DNA of 64,000 nt from Rhodoferax sp. (lineage in GTDB: Bacteria; Pseudomonadota; Gammaproteobacteria; Burkholderiales; Burkholderiaceae_C). The stretch covers positions 88,860-152,859 of the forward strand of contig JAGRPL010000012.1 in the NCBI GenBank assembly GCA_019449595.1, written 5' to 3'. A program made the position numbers and the translations under genes. The number at the start of each line of letters is the position of its first letter. Position 1 is the stretch's first letter. This document shows, piece by piece, positions 9,710 to 19,107 of the stretch. The notes under the pieces were generated by a model, which did no database searches, was not told where the DNA came from, and worked only from the letters and a program-made list of their open reading frames with translations.

Positions 9710-10828
9710 CTATTGCGCGTCGCGCACGGGGCGTCCGTTGACCGGCTGCACCGGACGGGCGTTGTTGGCGTAGAGCTGCGTGAAGAGCCGGAGCTGGGCC
9801 GGGCTGACGGTCATGGGCTGCTTGAGCACCATCCACAGCACGCCTTCCGTGCAGGGCGGTGTGGTCAGCGAGCCCATGTACTGGTAGTAGCGCTGGTCGG
9901 TTGGCAGCAGCTCGCCCAGGTTCAGCAGGCCCGCCGGTATGCGCACGCGGTCGCCGGTGTCCAGCGGCATGTAGGTCCAGACCGTGTCCACCAGTGTGTT
10001 GGGTTCGCCGGCCACCAGCTGCACCGCCACCACGGCCAGCTGGCCCTCGGCGTTCTGGTGCACCAGGTGGACGACCATGTCCGCACGCCGGCCGTTCACC
10101 ACTTCTTCCGCCGGGGCGTGGAAGTGGAACTGCCGCAGCTGGTAGCTGGAGCCGCGCACTTGCAGGGTGTTGTCCCCCTGCACGTCGACCTGGATGGTGT
10201 GGCCGTTGTTCACCACCGTGCCGGTGCTGGGCGTGTAGCCAAACTGCAGCGCTTCGGCCGGCCCCTGCAGGCTGGCGCTGTCTTCAATGGCGATGGGCGA
10301 CTGGCGCAAACCGTAGGCGCACAGCTTGAACGCCGGGTTGAGCCGGGCCCAGACTTGGGGGCCCTCTGCGCCTTCGTAGCTCCAGTGCGCTTCACCGGTG
10401 TGGGCGCTACCCGGTGCCGCAGTGATGACGACCTCTTCGGCTTCCGCGGGCGCCGCCGGATGCTCGCCCAGCGCTGCCGCACGGGCGCGCAGGTACTGGG
10501 CGCTCTGCCGCGTGGCGCCACTGGCGGTCGGGCGCGGGCTGGGCGCTTCGGCGCTGGGTGCCGTGGCCCCGGGCTTGCCCTCGTTGACCACGGTCAGCTG
10601 GCCGGACGTCTTGAACGCGCCCTGCAGGGCGGCACGCACCCGGTTGCCTGCCGCCTTGGCGGCGCTGACGGGGGCTGTCTTTGCGGCCGAGGCCTTGGTG
10701 GCCGGCGCCGGCGCATCCGGGTCGCCATCGGCATGCGCGCCGCTGGCCAGCAGCAGGCCCAGGGCGCAGAGCAGGAACGCCGGTCGCCAAGCGGCGCGGG
10801 TCGCGGGAAGAGAAGAGAGCGGTTTCAT
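9710..10828 (-). CDS. Alpha-type carbonic anhydrase, periplasmic
   Basis: Zinc enzyme interconverting CO2 and bicarbonate. From the ATG at 10828 the product has 372 residues: a signal peptide (about 1-33, ending SGAHA), a low-complexity Ala/Pro/Lys linker of about 110 residues, then the alpha-CA domain. Visible family blocks are LRQSPIAIED, the zinc site FHFHAPAEE plus VHLVHQ, and SLTTPPCTEGVLW. An alternative ATG at 10852 adds 8 residues before the signal. The long linker is unusual for a simple periplasmic CA and may tether it to the envelope. Confidence 0.88.
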   Translation of the reverse strand: MKPLSSLPATRAAWRPAFLLCALGLLLASGAHADGDPDAPAPATKASAAKTAPVSAAKAAGNRVRAALQGAFKTSGQLTVVNEGKPGATAPSAEAPSPRPTASGATRQSAQYLRARAAALGEHPAAPAEAEEVVITAAPGSAHTGEAHWSYEGAEGPQVWARLNPAFKLCAYGLRQSPIAIEDSASLQGPAEALQFGYTPSTGTVVNNGHTIQVDVQGDNTLQVRGSSYQLRQFHFHAPAEEVVNGRRADMVVHLVHQNAEGQLAVVAVQLVAGEPNTLVDTVWTYMPLDTGDRVRIPAGLLNLGELLPTDQRYYQYMGSLTTPPCTEGVLWMVLKQPMTVSPAQLRLFTQLYANNARPVQPVNGRPVRDAQ

Positions 10829-10958
10829 GGCTGGCGGGGGCCTTTCAGACATGGGCGGTCGGTGGACCGTGCACAAAGGGAGTAGTCTATCCATCGTATC
10901 GGATGTTTTGGCGCACGCTATAGTGGGCATCCGCCGACCGCATAGATAGACCTGACCC

Positions 10959-12017
10959 GTGAGCATCCAGACCGACGATTTTGCCGCCCCGCCGCCCAAG
11001 CGCGTGGTGTCGGCCGCGCCCACCTCGCCCAACGAGGAAGCCATCGAGCGCGCCCTGCGCCCCAAGCTGCTCGACGAATACGTGGGGCAGGCCAAGATCC
11101 GCGAGCAGCTGGAGATTTTCATGGGTGCGGCCAAGATGCGCGGCGAGGCGCTGGACCACGTGCTGCTGTTCGGCCCGCCCGGCCTGGGCAAGACCACGCT
11201 TTCCCACATCGTGGCGGCCGAGCTGGGCGTGAACCTGCGCCAGACCAGCGGCCCGGTGCTGGAAAAGCCCAAGGACCTGGCCGCGCTCCTGACCAATCTG
11301 GAGCGCAACGACGTCCTGTTCATCGACGAGATCCACCGCCTCTCGCCGGTGGTGGAGGAAATCCTCTACCCCGCGCTGGAGGACTACAAGATCGACATCA
11401 TGATCGGCGAAGGGCCGGCCGCGCGCTCCATCAAGCTCGACCTGCAGCCTTTCACCCTGGTGGGCGCCACCACGCGTGCCGGTATGCTGACCAACCCGCT
11501 GCGCGACCGCTTCGGCATCGTGGCGCGGCTGGAGTTCTACACCCCCGAGGAACTGGCCCGCATCGTGCAGCGCAGCGCCAGCCTGCTCAATGCCCCGATG
11601 GACGCCGAGGGCGGTTTCGAGATTGCCCGACGCTCACGCGGCACGCCCCGCATTGCCAACCGCCTGCTGCGCCGCGTGCGCGACTATGCCGACGTGAAAG
11701 GCACCGGTCACATCAGCCTGGAGATGGCCAACCGCGCCCTGGCCATGCTCGACGTGGACCCGCAGGGCTTTGACGTGATGGACCGCAAGCTGCTGGAGGC
11801 CGTGATCCACCGCTTCGACGGTGGCCCGGTGGGGCTGGACAACATTGCTGCCAGCATCGGCGAAGAACGCGAAACCATTGAAGACGTCATTGAGCCCTAC
11901 CTCATCCAGCAGGGCTATTTGCAGCGCACCCCGCGCGGGCGCATCGCCACGCTGGCGGCTTACCGCCACCTGGGGGTGACGCCGCGCACCCGGGACGACA
12001 GCCTGTTTGGCGAGTAA
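10959..12017 (+). CDS. ruvB: Holliday junction helicase motor RuvB
   Basis: Hexameric AAA+ motor that drives branch migration with RuvA. The 352-residue product uses a GTG start and has Walker [12 protein letters not shown], Walker [10 protein letters not shown], the GATTRAGML sensor region and a C-terminal winged helix ([19 protein letters not shown]). Confidence 0.97.
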   Translation: MSIQTDDFAAPPPKRVVSAAPTSPNEEAIERALRPKLLDEYVGQAKIREQLEIFMGAAKMRGEALDHVLLFGPPGLGKTTLSHIVAAELGVNLRQTSGPVLEKPKDLAALLTNLERNDVLFIDEIHRLSPVVEEILYPALEDYKIDIMIGEGPAARSIKLDLQPFTLVGATTRAGMLTNPLRDRFGIVARLEFYTPEELARIVQRSASLLNAPMDAEGGFEIARRSRGTPRIANRLLRRVRDYADVKGTGHISLEMANRALAMLDVDPQGFDVMDRKLLEAVIHRFDGGPVGLDNIAASIGEERETIEDVIEPYLIQQGYLQRTPRGRIATLAAYRHLGVTPRTRDDSLFGE

Positions 12018-12022
12018 GCCGG

Positions 12023-12436
12023 CTACTCGTGGCCTGACACGCGGCCACGCAATTTCTTGACATCGCCGCGGGTGGCCTTGCTGTCGAGCCGTTTGCGCTG
12101 GGAACTCTTCGTGGGTTTGGTCGGTTTGCGCGGCTTGGGCAGCACTGCCACGCTGTCCACCAGCGCCTGCAGGCGTTCGATCGCATCCAGCCGGTTCTGT
12201 TCCTGGCTGCGCGTGGTCTGGGCCTTGATGACCACCACGCCGTCGGCGGTGATGCGCTGATCGTTCAGGCGCAGCAGCCGCTCCTTGATGGCCTCGGGCA
12301 GCGACGAGTCCGGGATGGAGTAGCGCAGGTGGATGGCGCTGGAGACCTTGTTCACGTTCTGTCCCCCCGCGCCCTGGGCACGGATGGCGGAGAACTCCAT
12401 TTCGTCCTCCTGCAGGGGTATCAGCGGTTCGGCCAT
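12023..12436 (-). CDS. arfB: Alternative ribosome-rescue factor ArfB (YaeJ family)
   Basis: Peptidyl-tRNA hydrolase that frees ribosomes stalled without a stop codon. The 137 residues contain the catalytic GGQ in IRAQGAGGQNVNKV (about residues 22-35), lack the codon-recognition domains of RF1/RF2, and end in a basic Lys/Arg tail of the kind that inserts into the empty mRNA channel. It is convergent with ruvB (6-base gap) and divergent from cbpA. Confidence 0.92.
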   Translation of the reverse strand: MAEPLIPLQEDEMEFSAIRAQGAGGQNVNKVSSAIHLRYSIPDSSLPEAIKERLLRLNDQRITADGVVVIKAQTTRSQEQNRLDAIERLQALVDSVAVLPKPRKPTKPTKSSQRKRLDSKATRGDVKKLRGRVSGHE

Positions 12437-12475
12437 GGCTTGTATTTTCGGTCAAATGGTGCGCATACTGGCGCC

Positions 12476-13447
12476 ATGGAATTCAAGGACTACTACCAGG
12501 CGCTCGGCATTGAACGCACGGCGTCCGAAGACGAGGTGCGCAAGGCCTATCGCAAGCTGGCGCGCAAGTACCACCCCGACGTCAGCAAGGAGGCCGACGC
12601 GCAGGCCCGCATGCGCGACATCAACGAAGCCAAGGACGTGCTGGGCGACAAGGAAAAGCGCGCCGCCTACGATGCGCTGGCCGACCGGGTGGCCCGCGGT
12701 GGCCATGCCGGTGCGGCGGGTGATGGCAGCTTCCGACCGCCGCCAGGTTGGGACGAGGGGTTTGAGTTCCACCGCGGCCCCGGTCAGGGGCCGGCGGACC
12801 ATGCCGATTTCAGCGAATTCTTTTCTTCGGTGTTTGGCCGGGGCGAGCAGCGGGGCGCCGCGAGCCGCGCCTACCGGGCCCGCGGCGAAGACCACCACGC
12901 CGCCATCGAAATATCCATTGAAGACGCCCTCAAGGGAGTGGAACGTGAGATCACCCTGCGCGCGCTGGAACACGACGCCCAGGGCCAGCCGACCTTTGTC
13001 AACCGCACGCTCAGCGTGAAGATACCCGCCGGTGTGCACCCGGGCCAGTTCATCCGCCTGGCCGGCCACGGCATGCCGGGACAGGGGGGCGGGGCGTCGG
13101 GGGACCTGTATCTGGAAGTGCGCATGGCGCCGCATCCGCTGTACCGCGTGGAGGGCAGCGATCTGTACATGACCCTGCCCGTCACCCCGACCGAGGCCGC
13201 GCTGGGCGCGCAGGTGCAGGTGCCCACGCCCGCGGGGGGCGTGGTGGAAGTCACCGTGCCGCCCAACGCGCGCAGCGGCCTCAAGTTGCGCCTGAAAGAA
13301 CGTGGCTTGCCGGGCAAGCCGCCGGGACATTTGTATTTGCTGCTGGACATTGCGCTGCCGCCCGCCGACACCGACGCCGCACGCAAGGCCTACGAACAAC
13401 TGGCCCAGGCCGCGCCGTTCCATCCAAGGCGCCATCTGGGCGTGTAG
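12476..13447 (+). CDS. cbpA: DnaJ-type co-chaperone CbpA
   Basis: Hsp40 co-chaperone that stimulates DnaK. The 323 residues comprise an N-terminal J domain (about 5-68, with HPD in KYHPDVSK), a Gly-rich linker and the two-part C-terminal substrate-binding domain (about 125-315). The cysteine zinc finger of classical DnaJ is absent, which fits CbpA. The start at 12476 is the first residue of the J domain block MEFKDYYQAL. Followed by its modulator gene. Confidence 0.93.
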   Translation: MEFKDYYQALGIERTASEDEVRKAYRKLARKYHPDVSKEADAQARMRDINEAKDVLGDKEKRAAYDALADRVARGGHAGAAGDGSFRPPPGWDEGFEFHRGPGQGPADHADFSEFFSSVFGRGEQRGAASRAYRARGEDHHAAIEISIEDALKGVEREITLRALEHDAQGQPTFVNRTLSVKIPAGVHPGQFIRLAGHGMPGQGGGASGDLYLEVRMAPHPLYRVEGSDLYMTLPVTPTEAALGAQVQVPTPAGGVVEVTVPPNARSGLKLRLKERGLPGKPPGHLYLLLDIALPPADTDAARKAYEQLAQAAPFHPRRHLGV

Positions 13448-13458
13448 GGAGTGTGACC

Positions 13459-13782
13459 ATGACCGCTTACACAACGACCACCGTCCTCACGGCCACGGCC
13501 ATCAACGCCGAACATCCGCTGGCGGCACGCGAGCTGGCGCAGGCCTGCGGCGCCGATCTGGACTGGGTGGCGCAGCTGGTGGAGGTCGGCATTGTGGCCG
13601 CTGCGCCGCTGGCTGCCGCGCCCGACGACTGGCACTTTGACAGCGCCGACCTGCGCAGCGCCCTGGAGGCGCGCCGGCTGGAGCGCGACTTTGGCGTGGG
13701 GCTGGAGGCGGCCGCGCTGATCCTGGACTTGCAGCACGAGGTGCGCCGGCTCAAGGCGGTGCTGCAGGCGCGGGGGCGCTGA
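13459..13782 (+). CDS. cbpM: Chaperone modulator CbpM-like protein
   Basis: A 107-residue MerR-HTH-like protein of the type that binds the CbpA J domain and limits its activity. The N-terminal part resembles a degenerate HTH and the C-terminal part (LEAAALILDLQHEVRRLKAVLQ) is helical. A GTG at 13453 is possible, but the ATG at 13459 sits 8 bases after AGGGA. It lies 11 bases after cbpA, the standard cbpAM arrangement. Confidence 0.8.
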   Translation: MTAYTTTTVLTATAINAEHPLAARELAQACGADLDWVAQLVEVGIVAAAPLAAAPDDWHFDSADLRSALEARRLERDFGVGLEAAALILDLQHEVRRLKAVLQARGR

Positions 13783-13814
13783 CGACCCTGCGCGAAGCGG
13801 GGTTCCCCAAGTCG

Positions 13815-14669
13815 CTACCGGGGCGGCGCGACTTCCTGCTCCACCTGCCGGATCAATGCGTGAATCCGCGTGTCGCCGTCGAGCTTGCGGTCGCTGGCGG
13901 CGTTGATGAATCCGCGCAGATAGGACAGGGGAACCCATCGGCTGGGAACCGTGATGCGGGCGGCGCGTCGCTGTACCCCGTCGACCACGCGTTGGGCCAC
14001 CGCCTCCGGGGAAATGGCTTTGTTGAGCGGCCAGGGGAAGACCATGCCGACCAGCCGGGTCGCTATGGGGTGTCCTCCAAATGCCACCTTGGCGATGGGA
14101 GTGGAAACCCACCCCGGGTAGAGCACGCCCGCGGTGGCGCCGGTCCCTGCCAGCTCTGCGCGCAATGCCCGAGCGAACATTTCGACACCGGCCTTGGACA
14201 TGGCATACGGCGCGTTGAGCACACCGTTGATATAGGCGTAGAAGGAGGCGGTGACCAGTACATGTCCCTTGCGCGCCATGATCTGTGGCAGACAGGCACG
14301 CACCGTGCGCCAGACGCCCAACAAGTCCACCTCAATGATGTGCTCGAAGGTCTGTTCGTTGATCCGGGCGATGGTTGCTGGCGGGTCACATGCGATGCCG
14401 GCATTGGCAAACACCATGTCCAGGCCGCCGAAGCGGCGCACTGCAGCGGCCACCACCGCATCGGCGCCTGCGCGGTCGGTGACATCCAGTGCCATCGCCA
14501 TGACGCGGTCCGTGCCCATGCTGGCCGCCAGCGCATCCACCGCCTGCTGAGACACATCGGTCAATACCACCGTCGCCCCTGCGGCATGCAGGGCGCGGGC
14601 ACAGGCAGCCCCAATGCCACCGGATGCGCCCGTGATGAGGACGACTTTGTCTTGCAGTGGAAATTTCAT
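13815..14669 (-). CDS. SDR-family oxidoreductase
   Basis: A 284-residue short-chain dehydrogenase with the NAD(P) motif TGASGGIG (residues 14-21), an NAG motif (FANAGIA) and the catalytic YAMSK (about residue 159), with Ser near TASFYAY. The C-terminal extension and basic end resemble SDRs acting on lipids or retinol-type substrates. It is the last gene of a minus-strand run, 43 bases after the ether-lipid fusion gene, so a fatty aldehyde or lipid substrate is possible but inferred. Confidence 0.88.
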   Translation of the reverse strand: MKFPLQDKVVLITGASGGIGAACARALHAAGATVVLTDVSQQAVDALAASMGTDRVMAMALDVTDRAGADAVVAAAVRRFGGLDMVFANAGIACDPPATIARINEQTFEHIIEVDLLGVWRTVRACLPQIMARKGHVLVTASFYAYINGVLNAPYAMSKAGVEMFARALRAELAGTGATAGVLYPGWVSTPIAKVAFGGHPIATRLVGMVFPWPLNKAISPEAVAQRVVDGVQRRAARITVPSRWVPLSYLRGFINAASDRKLDGDTRIHALIRQVEQEVAPPR

Positions 14670-14712
14670 GGTTGGCTTCTTGGGGTGGAGATGGAGGGGC
14701 GGTCCATGCGCC

Positions 14713-16428
14713 TCAATCCCGGTGCGCGTTGTGCACGATCAGCAGTTGCGCGGCGTAGTAGGTCGCCAGAATCCACAGCGAGTCCAGGGGTACGGGCGTG
14801 ACGAACTTGTTGATGGCGATCAGCGCGTCGCTCACCATGAAAATGCAGGCGCCGGCGGCCACCCAGCGGGCGGCGGCGTCCCCCCGCACCGTGGCGCGGC
14901 CCAGTGCCTGGGCCGCCATCAGCGAGATGACGGTGACATACGCCGCCACGGCGCCCTTGAGCACCGGGTCGCCCAGGCCGCCCCACACGATGGCGTACAT
15001 TACCGCGCCCACGCCCAGCACCAGCGCCAGTGCGCGCCGGTTGGCAAACCAGGCGCAGCCCTGGCGGAACAGCGCGATGTAGAACAGGTGCGCCACCAGG
15101 AAGGATGCCAGCCCCGGAATGAAGTAGTTGCCTGGCAGCATCAGGAACACGTCTCCGGCCAGCGAAAACACCAGTGCGGCCATCAAAAATGCATCAAATC
15201 GGGCTATGGCGCCCGCGGATACTGCGCGCATAGCTACGAAAACAATAGCAAGCACCATGGCCAGGGGTTTGAACAGGTAGTAGGTTCCGAGCAGGCCCAG
15301 GGCGCCCAGTGTGGCCAGCGCAGCGCTTTCCACCACCAGCACTTCCAGCGCCGACAACCGCCCCTGCATGAAGCGCCCGGTGGCCCACACGCCGCTGGCA
15401 ATGGCGGCGCACCAGATGGCGGCTTCGCTGGCCGGCAACGCGTCCGCCACCCACAGGAAGGCCGAGACGGCACCCAACATCAGCACGAACTGCAGGCCGG
15501 CAAACCACTGCTGTGCAGCGGTGAGCGGAGGGTTGAAGGTGGTGACCGAGGCGAGCGTGAACGCGGGCTTGGGGTGGGCCTGCGCCAGGTCGGCTGGCTG
15601 CCAGCCCGGCGGCTTGAACCAGATGCGCAGCTTGTCGCCCCAGTTTTTCGTGCGCCAGGAGTCCTTGGCCAGCGCCCAGTAGACATCCACGTTGGCCCAC
15701 AGCGGGTCCCAGCTGTTGAGCGCGCCGCGCGTGCCGTAGACGCAGGGTTCGCGCTCTTCCTGGAAGGTGCCAAACAGGCGATCCCACAGCACCAGAATGC
15801 CGCCGTAGTTCTTGTCGATGTACGGGTCGTTCACGGCGTGGTGCACCCGGTGGTTGCTGGGCGAGCAGAACACGCGGTCAAACCAGCCCAGCTTGCCGAC
15901 CTGCTCGGTGTGCACCCAGAACTGGTAGAGCAGGTCGATCAGTAGCACGGTGCCAAACACGGCGGGCGGCACGCCCGCCAGCGCCATGGGCAGGTAAAAA
16001 ATCCAGCCCAGCAGCAGGCCGCTGGAGGTCTGGCGCAGGGCGGTGGAGAGGTTGTAGTGCTGGCTCTGGTGGTGCACCACATGGGCGGCCCAGAACACGG
16101 CCACCACATGGCCGGCGCGGTGCAGCCAGTAGTAGCACAGGTCGTAGAACACCAGCGCCAGCAGCACGCCGTACCAGCTGCTCCAGAACGCGGGCTGCGG
16201 GACCAGGGCCACGGCGCTGAATACGGCGGTGTAGATGCCGATGGTCAGCAGCTTGCCCAGCACGCCGGCGAGCTGGCTCAGGACGCCCAGGCTGATGCTG
16301 TTGATGGCATCGTTCAGGCGGTAGGGCGTCTGGCCCCGGGTCCGGCTGGCAGCCGTGCGGCTCCAGGCGAACTCCAGGGCGATCAGCAGCAGGAACACGG
16401 GGGTGGCGAAAACGATGACTTTACTCAT
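14713..16428 (-). CDS. Fusion: alkylglycerol-monooxygenase-like hydroxylase + lysoplasmalogenase-like domain
   Basis: A 571-residue integral membrane protein. Residues about 1-290 are a fatty-acid-hydroxylase/sterol-desaturase domain with di-iron histidine boxes HRAGH, HVVHH and NHRVHH. Side motifs YNLSTALRQ and DKNYGGILVLWDRLFGTF match the alkylglycerol monooxygenase (TMEM195) branch better than sterol desaturases. Residues about 325-570 form a YhhN/TMEM86 domain with about eight membrane segments (FSLAGDVFLML, FMVSDALIAINKF), a family with lysoplasmalogenase activity. Both families break ether bonds in lipids, so this may be a two-step ether-lipid enzyme. The ATG at 16428 is preferred over 16449. 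Confidence 0.85.
   Translation of the reverse strand: MSKVIVFATPVFLLLIALEFAWSRTAASRTRGQTPYRLNDAINSISLGVLSQLAGVLGKLLTIGIYTAVFSAVALVPQPAFWSSWYGVLLALVFYDLCYYWLHRAGHVVAVFWAAHVVHHQSQHYNLSTALRQTSSGLLLGWIFYLPMALAGVPPAVFGTVLLIDLLYQFWVHTEQVGKLGWFDRVFCSPSNHRVHHAVNDPYIDKNYGGILVLWDRLFGTFQEEREPCVYGTRGALNSWDPLWANVDVYWALAKDSWRTKNWGDKLRIWFKPPGWQPADLAQAHPKPAFTLASVTTFNPPLTAAQQWFAGLQFVLMLGAVSAFLWVADALPASEAAIWCAAIASGVWATGRFMQGRLSALEVLVVESAALATLGALGLLGTYYLFKPLAMVLAIVFVAMRAVSAGAIARFDAFLMAALVFSLAGDVFLMLPGNYFIPGLASFLVAHLFYIALFRQGCAWFANRRALALVLGVGAVMYAIVWGGLGDPVLKGAVAAYVTVISLMAAQALGRATVRGDAAARWVAAGACIFMVSDALIAINKFVTPVPLDSLWILATYYAAQLLIVHNAHRD
15191..15249 (-). repeat. Dispersed GCTAT/CGCAG repeat, copy B (inside CDS)
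   Basis: Read on the minus strand: GCTATTGTTTTCGTAGCTAT, then GCGCGCAG, then a CGCGGGCGCCATAGCCC tail. It lies in frame inside the lysoplasmalogenase-like domain, where it encodes part of the stretch IVFVAMRAVSAGAIARF between membrane segments. Confidence 0.6.
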
Positions 16429-16508
16429 GCGCGGATTTTCGCCGAGCATGCGCTTGCTTTAAACCGGGTCAACCCTTACGGCGGCCGGGACGCACCCCGG
16501 GGGGAGCA

Positions 16509-17159
16509 TCAGGTGCTGGTTTCGTCCAGCGCGGCGTCGTCCAGGTGGCGGGTGTCGGACCAGCCGACCAGGGTCAGGGCATCGGGCGTCCACAGCAGGC
16601 GGTTGATGGCGGCGTTGCCCAGTTCCCAGGTGCGGGGCGCGCCAATGTCCTGCTGCGTGGCCAGGCGGTACAGCGCGTCCATCACGCCGCCATGGGCCAC
16701 CAGCACGATCTGCTGGCCCAGGTGCTGGCTGGCCAGGGTGTTGACGGTGTGGGCCACGCGGTCGCGCAGCTGCACCAGGGTTTCGCCGCCTTCGGGTGCG
16801 TAGTGGGGATCGCGCTGGCGCCAGCGGCGCGCCTCTTCGGGCCAGCCGGCGGCAATCTGGGCGTAGGTCTGGCCCTCGAAGCGGCCGAATCCGCGCTCGC
16901 GCAGCCCGGTGTGCAGGTGCACGGTGCCGGCCGCCGGGCCGCCGCACCGGTCGGCAATGGCCTGCGCCGTGGCGCGGGCCCGAGACAGGTCGCTGGCGTA
17001 GATGGCGGCAATGGATTCGTCGGCCAGGGCCTGCGCCAGGCGCGCGGCCTGCCAGCGGCCGCGGTCGTTGAGGTCGATGTCGAGCTGGCCCTGCAGGCGG
17101 GTGTCCACGTTCCAGGCGGTTTCGCCATGGCGTACGGCGATGATGCGGGTAGCGCCCAT
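16509..17159 (-). CDS. Histidine phosphatase family protein
   Basis: Branch of the phosphoglycerate-mutase-like superfamily. The 216 residues have the phospho-histidine motif AVRHGETAWN (about residue 8-17), RARATAQ, and the second catalytic His in VAHGGVMDAL. Substrate is not readable; GpmB/CobC-like phosphatases are nearest in layout. The start overlaps the stop of the upstream lipoprotein gene by one base, showing coupling. Confidence 0.88.
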   Translation of the reverse strand: MGATRIIAVRHGETAWNVDTRLQGQLDIDLNDRGRWQAARLAQALADESIAAIYASDLSRARATAQAIADRCGGPAAGTVHLHTGLRERGFGRFEGQTYAQIAAGWPEEARRWRQRDPHYAPEGGETLVQLRDRVAHTVNTLASQHLGQQIVLVAHGGVMDALYRLATQQDIGAPRTWELGNAAINRLLWTPDALTLVGWSDTRHLDDAALDETST

Positions 17160-17776
17160 CAGCGGGTCGGCGCGGAGCCGGGTGCCAGCTCGATGGCCAC
17201 CTTGCGGGGGCCGGGCGGCGGGTTGGGGTAGTCGCGCAGGGCGGCGTCCAGGATCACGGGTAGCAGGTTGGCGCTGTCCGACCAGGGGCCGGTGTGGCTG
17301 GCGCTCGTTTCGTAGGCTACCTGGTTGGTGGCAACTTCGCGCAGGAGCAGGTGCACGGTGTACTGGTACCAGGGCGGCTCCATCATGCCGTAGCCGTAAC
17401 CGAAGAAGGCGCCCGGCGTGCCCACGCCCCAGGAGAAGTTCCAGGGGCGCATGGGGCGCTGCGCAATGCGGTCAAACTGCTCCATGCTCACGTCCAGCTG
17501 CACGCTGTAGCGGGGGTGCTGGGGGTCGGGCTGCAAGCCGACCTTGGCCAGTGCCTGCGTGGCCATGGCTTCCACGCTGTCGCGGTTGGCGCCGGCCGTG
17601 TGGGACGGCAGGCGCTCAAACCGGTAGCTGGCGCCGGCAACGGCGGGGCGGGTGCCGGTGAAGCTCTGCACCTCGCTGTCGATCATGCGCGGCAGGGCGC
17701 AGCCGCCCAGCAGCAGCGGGGCGCACAGCACGGCGCACAGTGCGCTGCGTTGAATCAGGCCCCGCCAGGGTGTCAT
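17159..17776 (-). CDS. DUF4136 lipoprotein
   Basis: A 205-residue predicted outer-membrane lipoprotein. Its signal ends in the lipobox LLGGC (Cys about 26). The body matches DUF4136 in pattern (TYRFERLP-like block, then a beta-rich domain with Tyr/Gly-rich FFGYGYGMM). Function unknown. It sits between ttcA and the histidine phosphatase, overlapping both by a few bases. Confidence 0.8.
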   Translation of the reverse strand: MTPWRGLIQRSALCAVLCAPLLLGGCALPRMIDSEVQSFTGTRPAVAGASYRFERLPSHTAGANRDSVEAMATQALAKVGLQPDPQHPRYSVQLDVSMEQFDRIAQRPMRPWNFSWGVGTPGAFFGYGYGMMEPPWYQYTVHLLLREVATNQVAYETSASHTGPWSDSANLLPVILDAALRDYPNPPPGPRKVAIELAPGSAPTR

Positions 17777-18714
17777 ACCGTTACTACCTGCAGTCCGGGC
17801 AGGGTTGCGGCCACCGGGAATTCTTCTTCGTCAAAAGCCTTGTCGCCGTCTGCATCGGGTACCCCCGTGATCTGGATGTTCTTGAAGTCGTGGCGTTTGT
17901 GGTCCATCAGGTGCGAGGGCACCACGTTGTGCAGCGCGGTGAACATGGTCTCGGTGCGCCCCGGGTACTGCTTTTCCCACTCGCGCAGCATATTGCCGAT
18001 CTGCTTGCGCTGCAAGTGCTCCTGGCTGCCGCACAGGTTGCACGGAATGATGGGGAACTTGCGGTGCTCGGCCCAGCGGATCAGGTCTTTCTCGGCCACG
18101 TTGGCCAACGGGCGGATCACGATGTGGCCGCCGTCGTCGCTCACCAGTTTCGGGGGCATGCCCTTCAACTTGCCGCCGAAGAACATGTTGAGGAAGAAGG
18201 TCTGCAGCATGTCGTCGCGGTGGTGGCCCAGGGCGATCTTGGTGATCTTCAGTTCGTCGGCCACGCGGTACAGGATGCCGCGGCGCAGGCGGCTGCACAG
18301 GCTGCACATGGTCTTGCCCTCGGGCACCACTTTCTTGACGATGCTGTAGGTGTCCTGCGTCTCGATGTGAAAGGGCACGCCCAGCGTCTTGAGGTATTCG
18401 GGCAGGATGTGGTCGGGAAAGCCCGGCTGCTTCTGGTCGAGGTTGACGGCGATAAGCTCAAAGTTCACCGGGGCGCGGGCCTGCAGCTTCAGCAGGATGT
18501 CGAGCATGCCAAAGCTGTCCTTGCCGCCGGAGAGGCACACCATCACGCGATCGCCTTCCTCGATCATGTTGTAGTCCATGATGGCCTGGCCCACCTGGCG
18601 GCACAGGCGCTTTTCCAGCTTGTGCGTTTCGCGCTCGATCTTGAGCGTTTGGGTGTCCTTGGCCACGGGGGCCGCTTCTTGCTCTGTCCAGACTGCGTTC
18701 ATGGGGGTTACCAC
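17773..18714 (-). CDS. ttcA: tRNA 2-thiocytidine(32) synthetase TtcA
   Basis: Fe-S-dependent enzyme that thiolates C32 of some tRNAs using ATP. The 313 residues include the PP-loop [11 protein letters not shown] (about residue 57) and the paired cysteine motifs CSLC (about 141) and CNLC (about 232) that hold the [4Fe-4S] cluster. Its start overlaps the end of folB by 7 bases. Confidence 0.96.
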   Translation of the reverse strand: MVTPMNAVWTEQEAAPVAKDTQTLKIERETHKLEKRLCRQVGQAIMDYNMIEEGDRVMVCLSGGKDSFGMLDILLKLQARAPVNFELIAVNLDQKQPGFPDHILPEYLKTLGVPFHIETQDTYSIVKKVVPEGKTMCSLCSRLRRGILYRVADELKITKIALGHHRDDMLQTFFLNMFFGGKLKGMPPKLVSDDGGHIVIRPLANVAEKDLIRWAEHRKFPIIPCNLCGSQEHLQRKQIGNMLREWEKQYPGRTETMFTALHNVVPSHLMDHKRHDFKNIQITGVPDADGDKAFDEEEFPVAATLPGLQVVTV

Positions 18715-19085
18715 TTTCCTGTTTCTACGCGGATGGCGACTTCGCAGTCGTCAAAAATTTCCAGCTTGGCGATCTTGACCCGCACGCCCAGCACGCCGGG
18801 CAACTGCAGCAGCCGGTGCGCCAGCTTGCCGATCAGGCTCTCCAGCAGGTTCACATGTTCGGCCGTGCACTCGTCGATGATGATGCGGCGCACCTTGCGG
18901 TAGTCCAGCACATGGCTGATGTCGTCGTCGTGGGGCAGCAGCGGCTGCGGGCCCAGGCACAACTCGGCGTCCACCTGGATGGGTTGCGGCGCGGTTTTTT
19001 CCGATTCCAGAATGCCCAGGTTGGCGTCAAAGCGCAAGCCGGTGAGGGTCAGGATCTGGGTTCCCGTGGTGTGTTGCATGGTCAT
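18708..19085 (-). CDS. folB: Dihydroneopterin aldolase
   Basis: Folate-pathway enzyme that cleaves 7,8-dihydroneopterin. The 125-residue product has the family pattern: a start strand [17 protein letters not shown], a central Tyr/Lys in [11 protein letters not shown], then [17 protein letters not shown] and [11 protein letters not shown]. It lies between the pteridine-reductase-like SDR and ttcA, an arrangement seen in other betaproteobacteria. Confidence 0.9.
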   Translation of the reverse strand: MTMQHTTGTQILTLTGLRFDANLGILESEKTAPQPIQVDAELCLGPQPLLPHDDDISHVLDYRKVRRIIIDECTAEHVNLLESLIGKLAHRLLQLPGVLGVRVKIAKLEIFDDCEVAIRVETGKW

Positions 19086-19107
19086 TGGTGGACGGTTGGG
19101 GGCGCTG

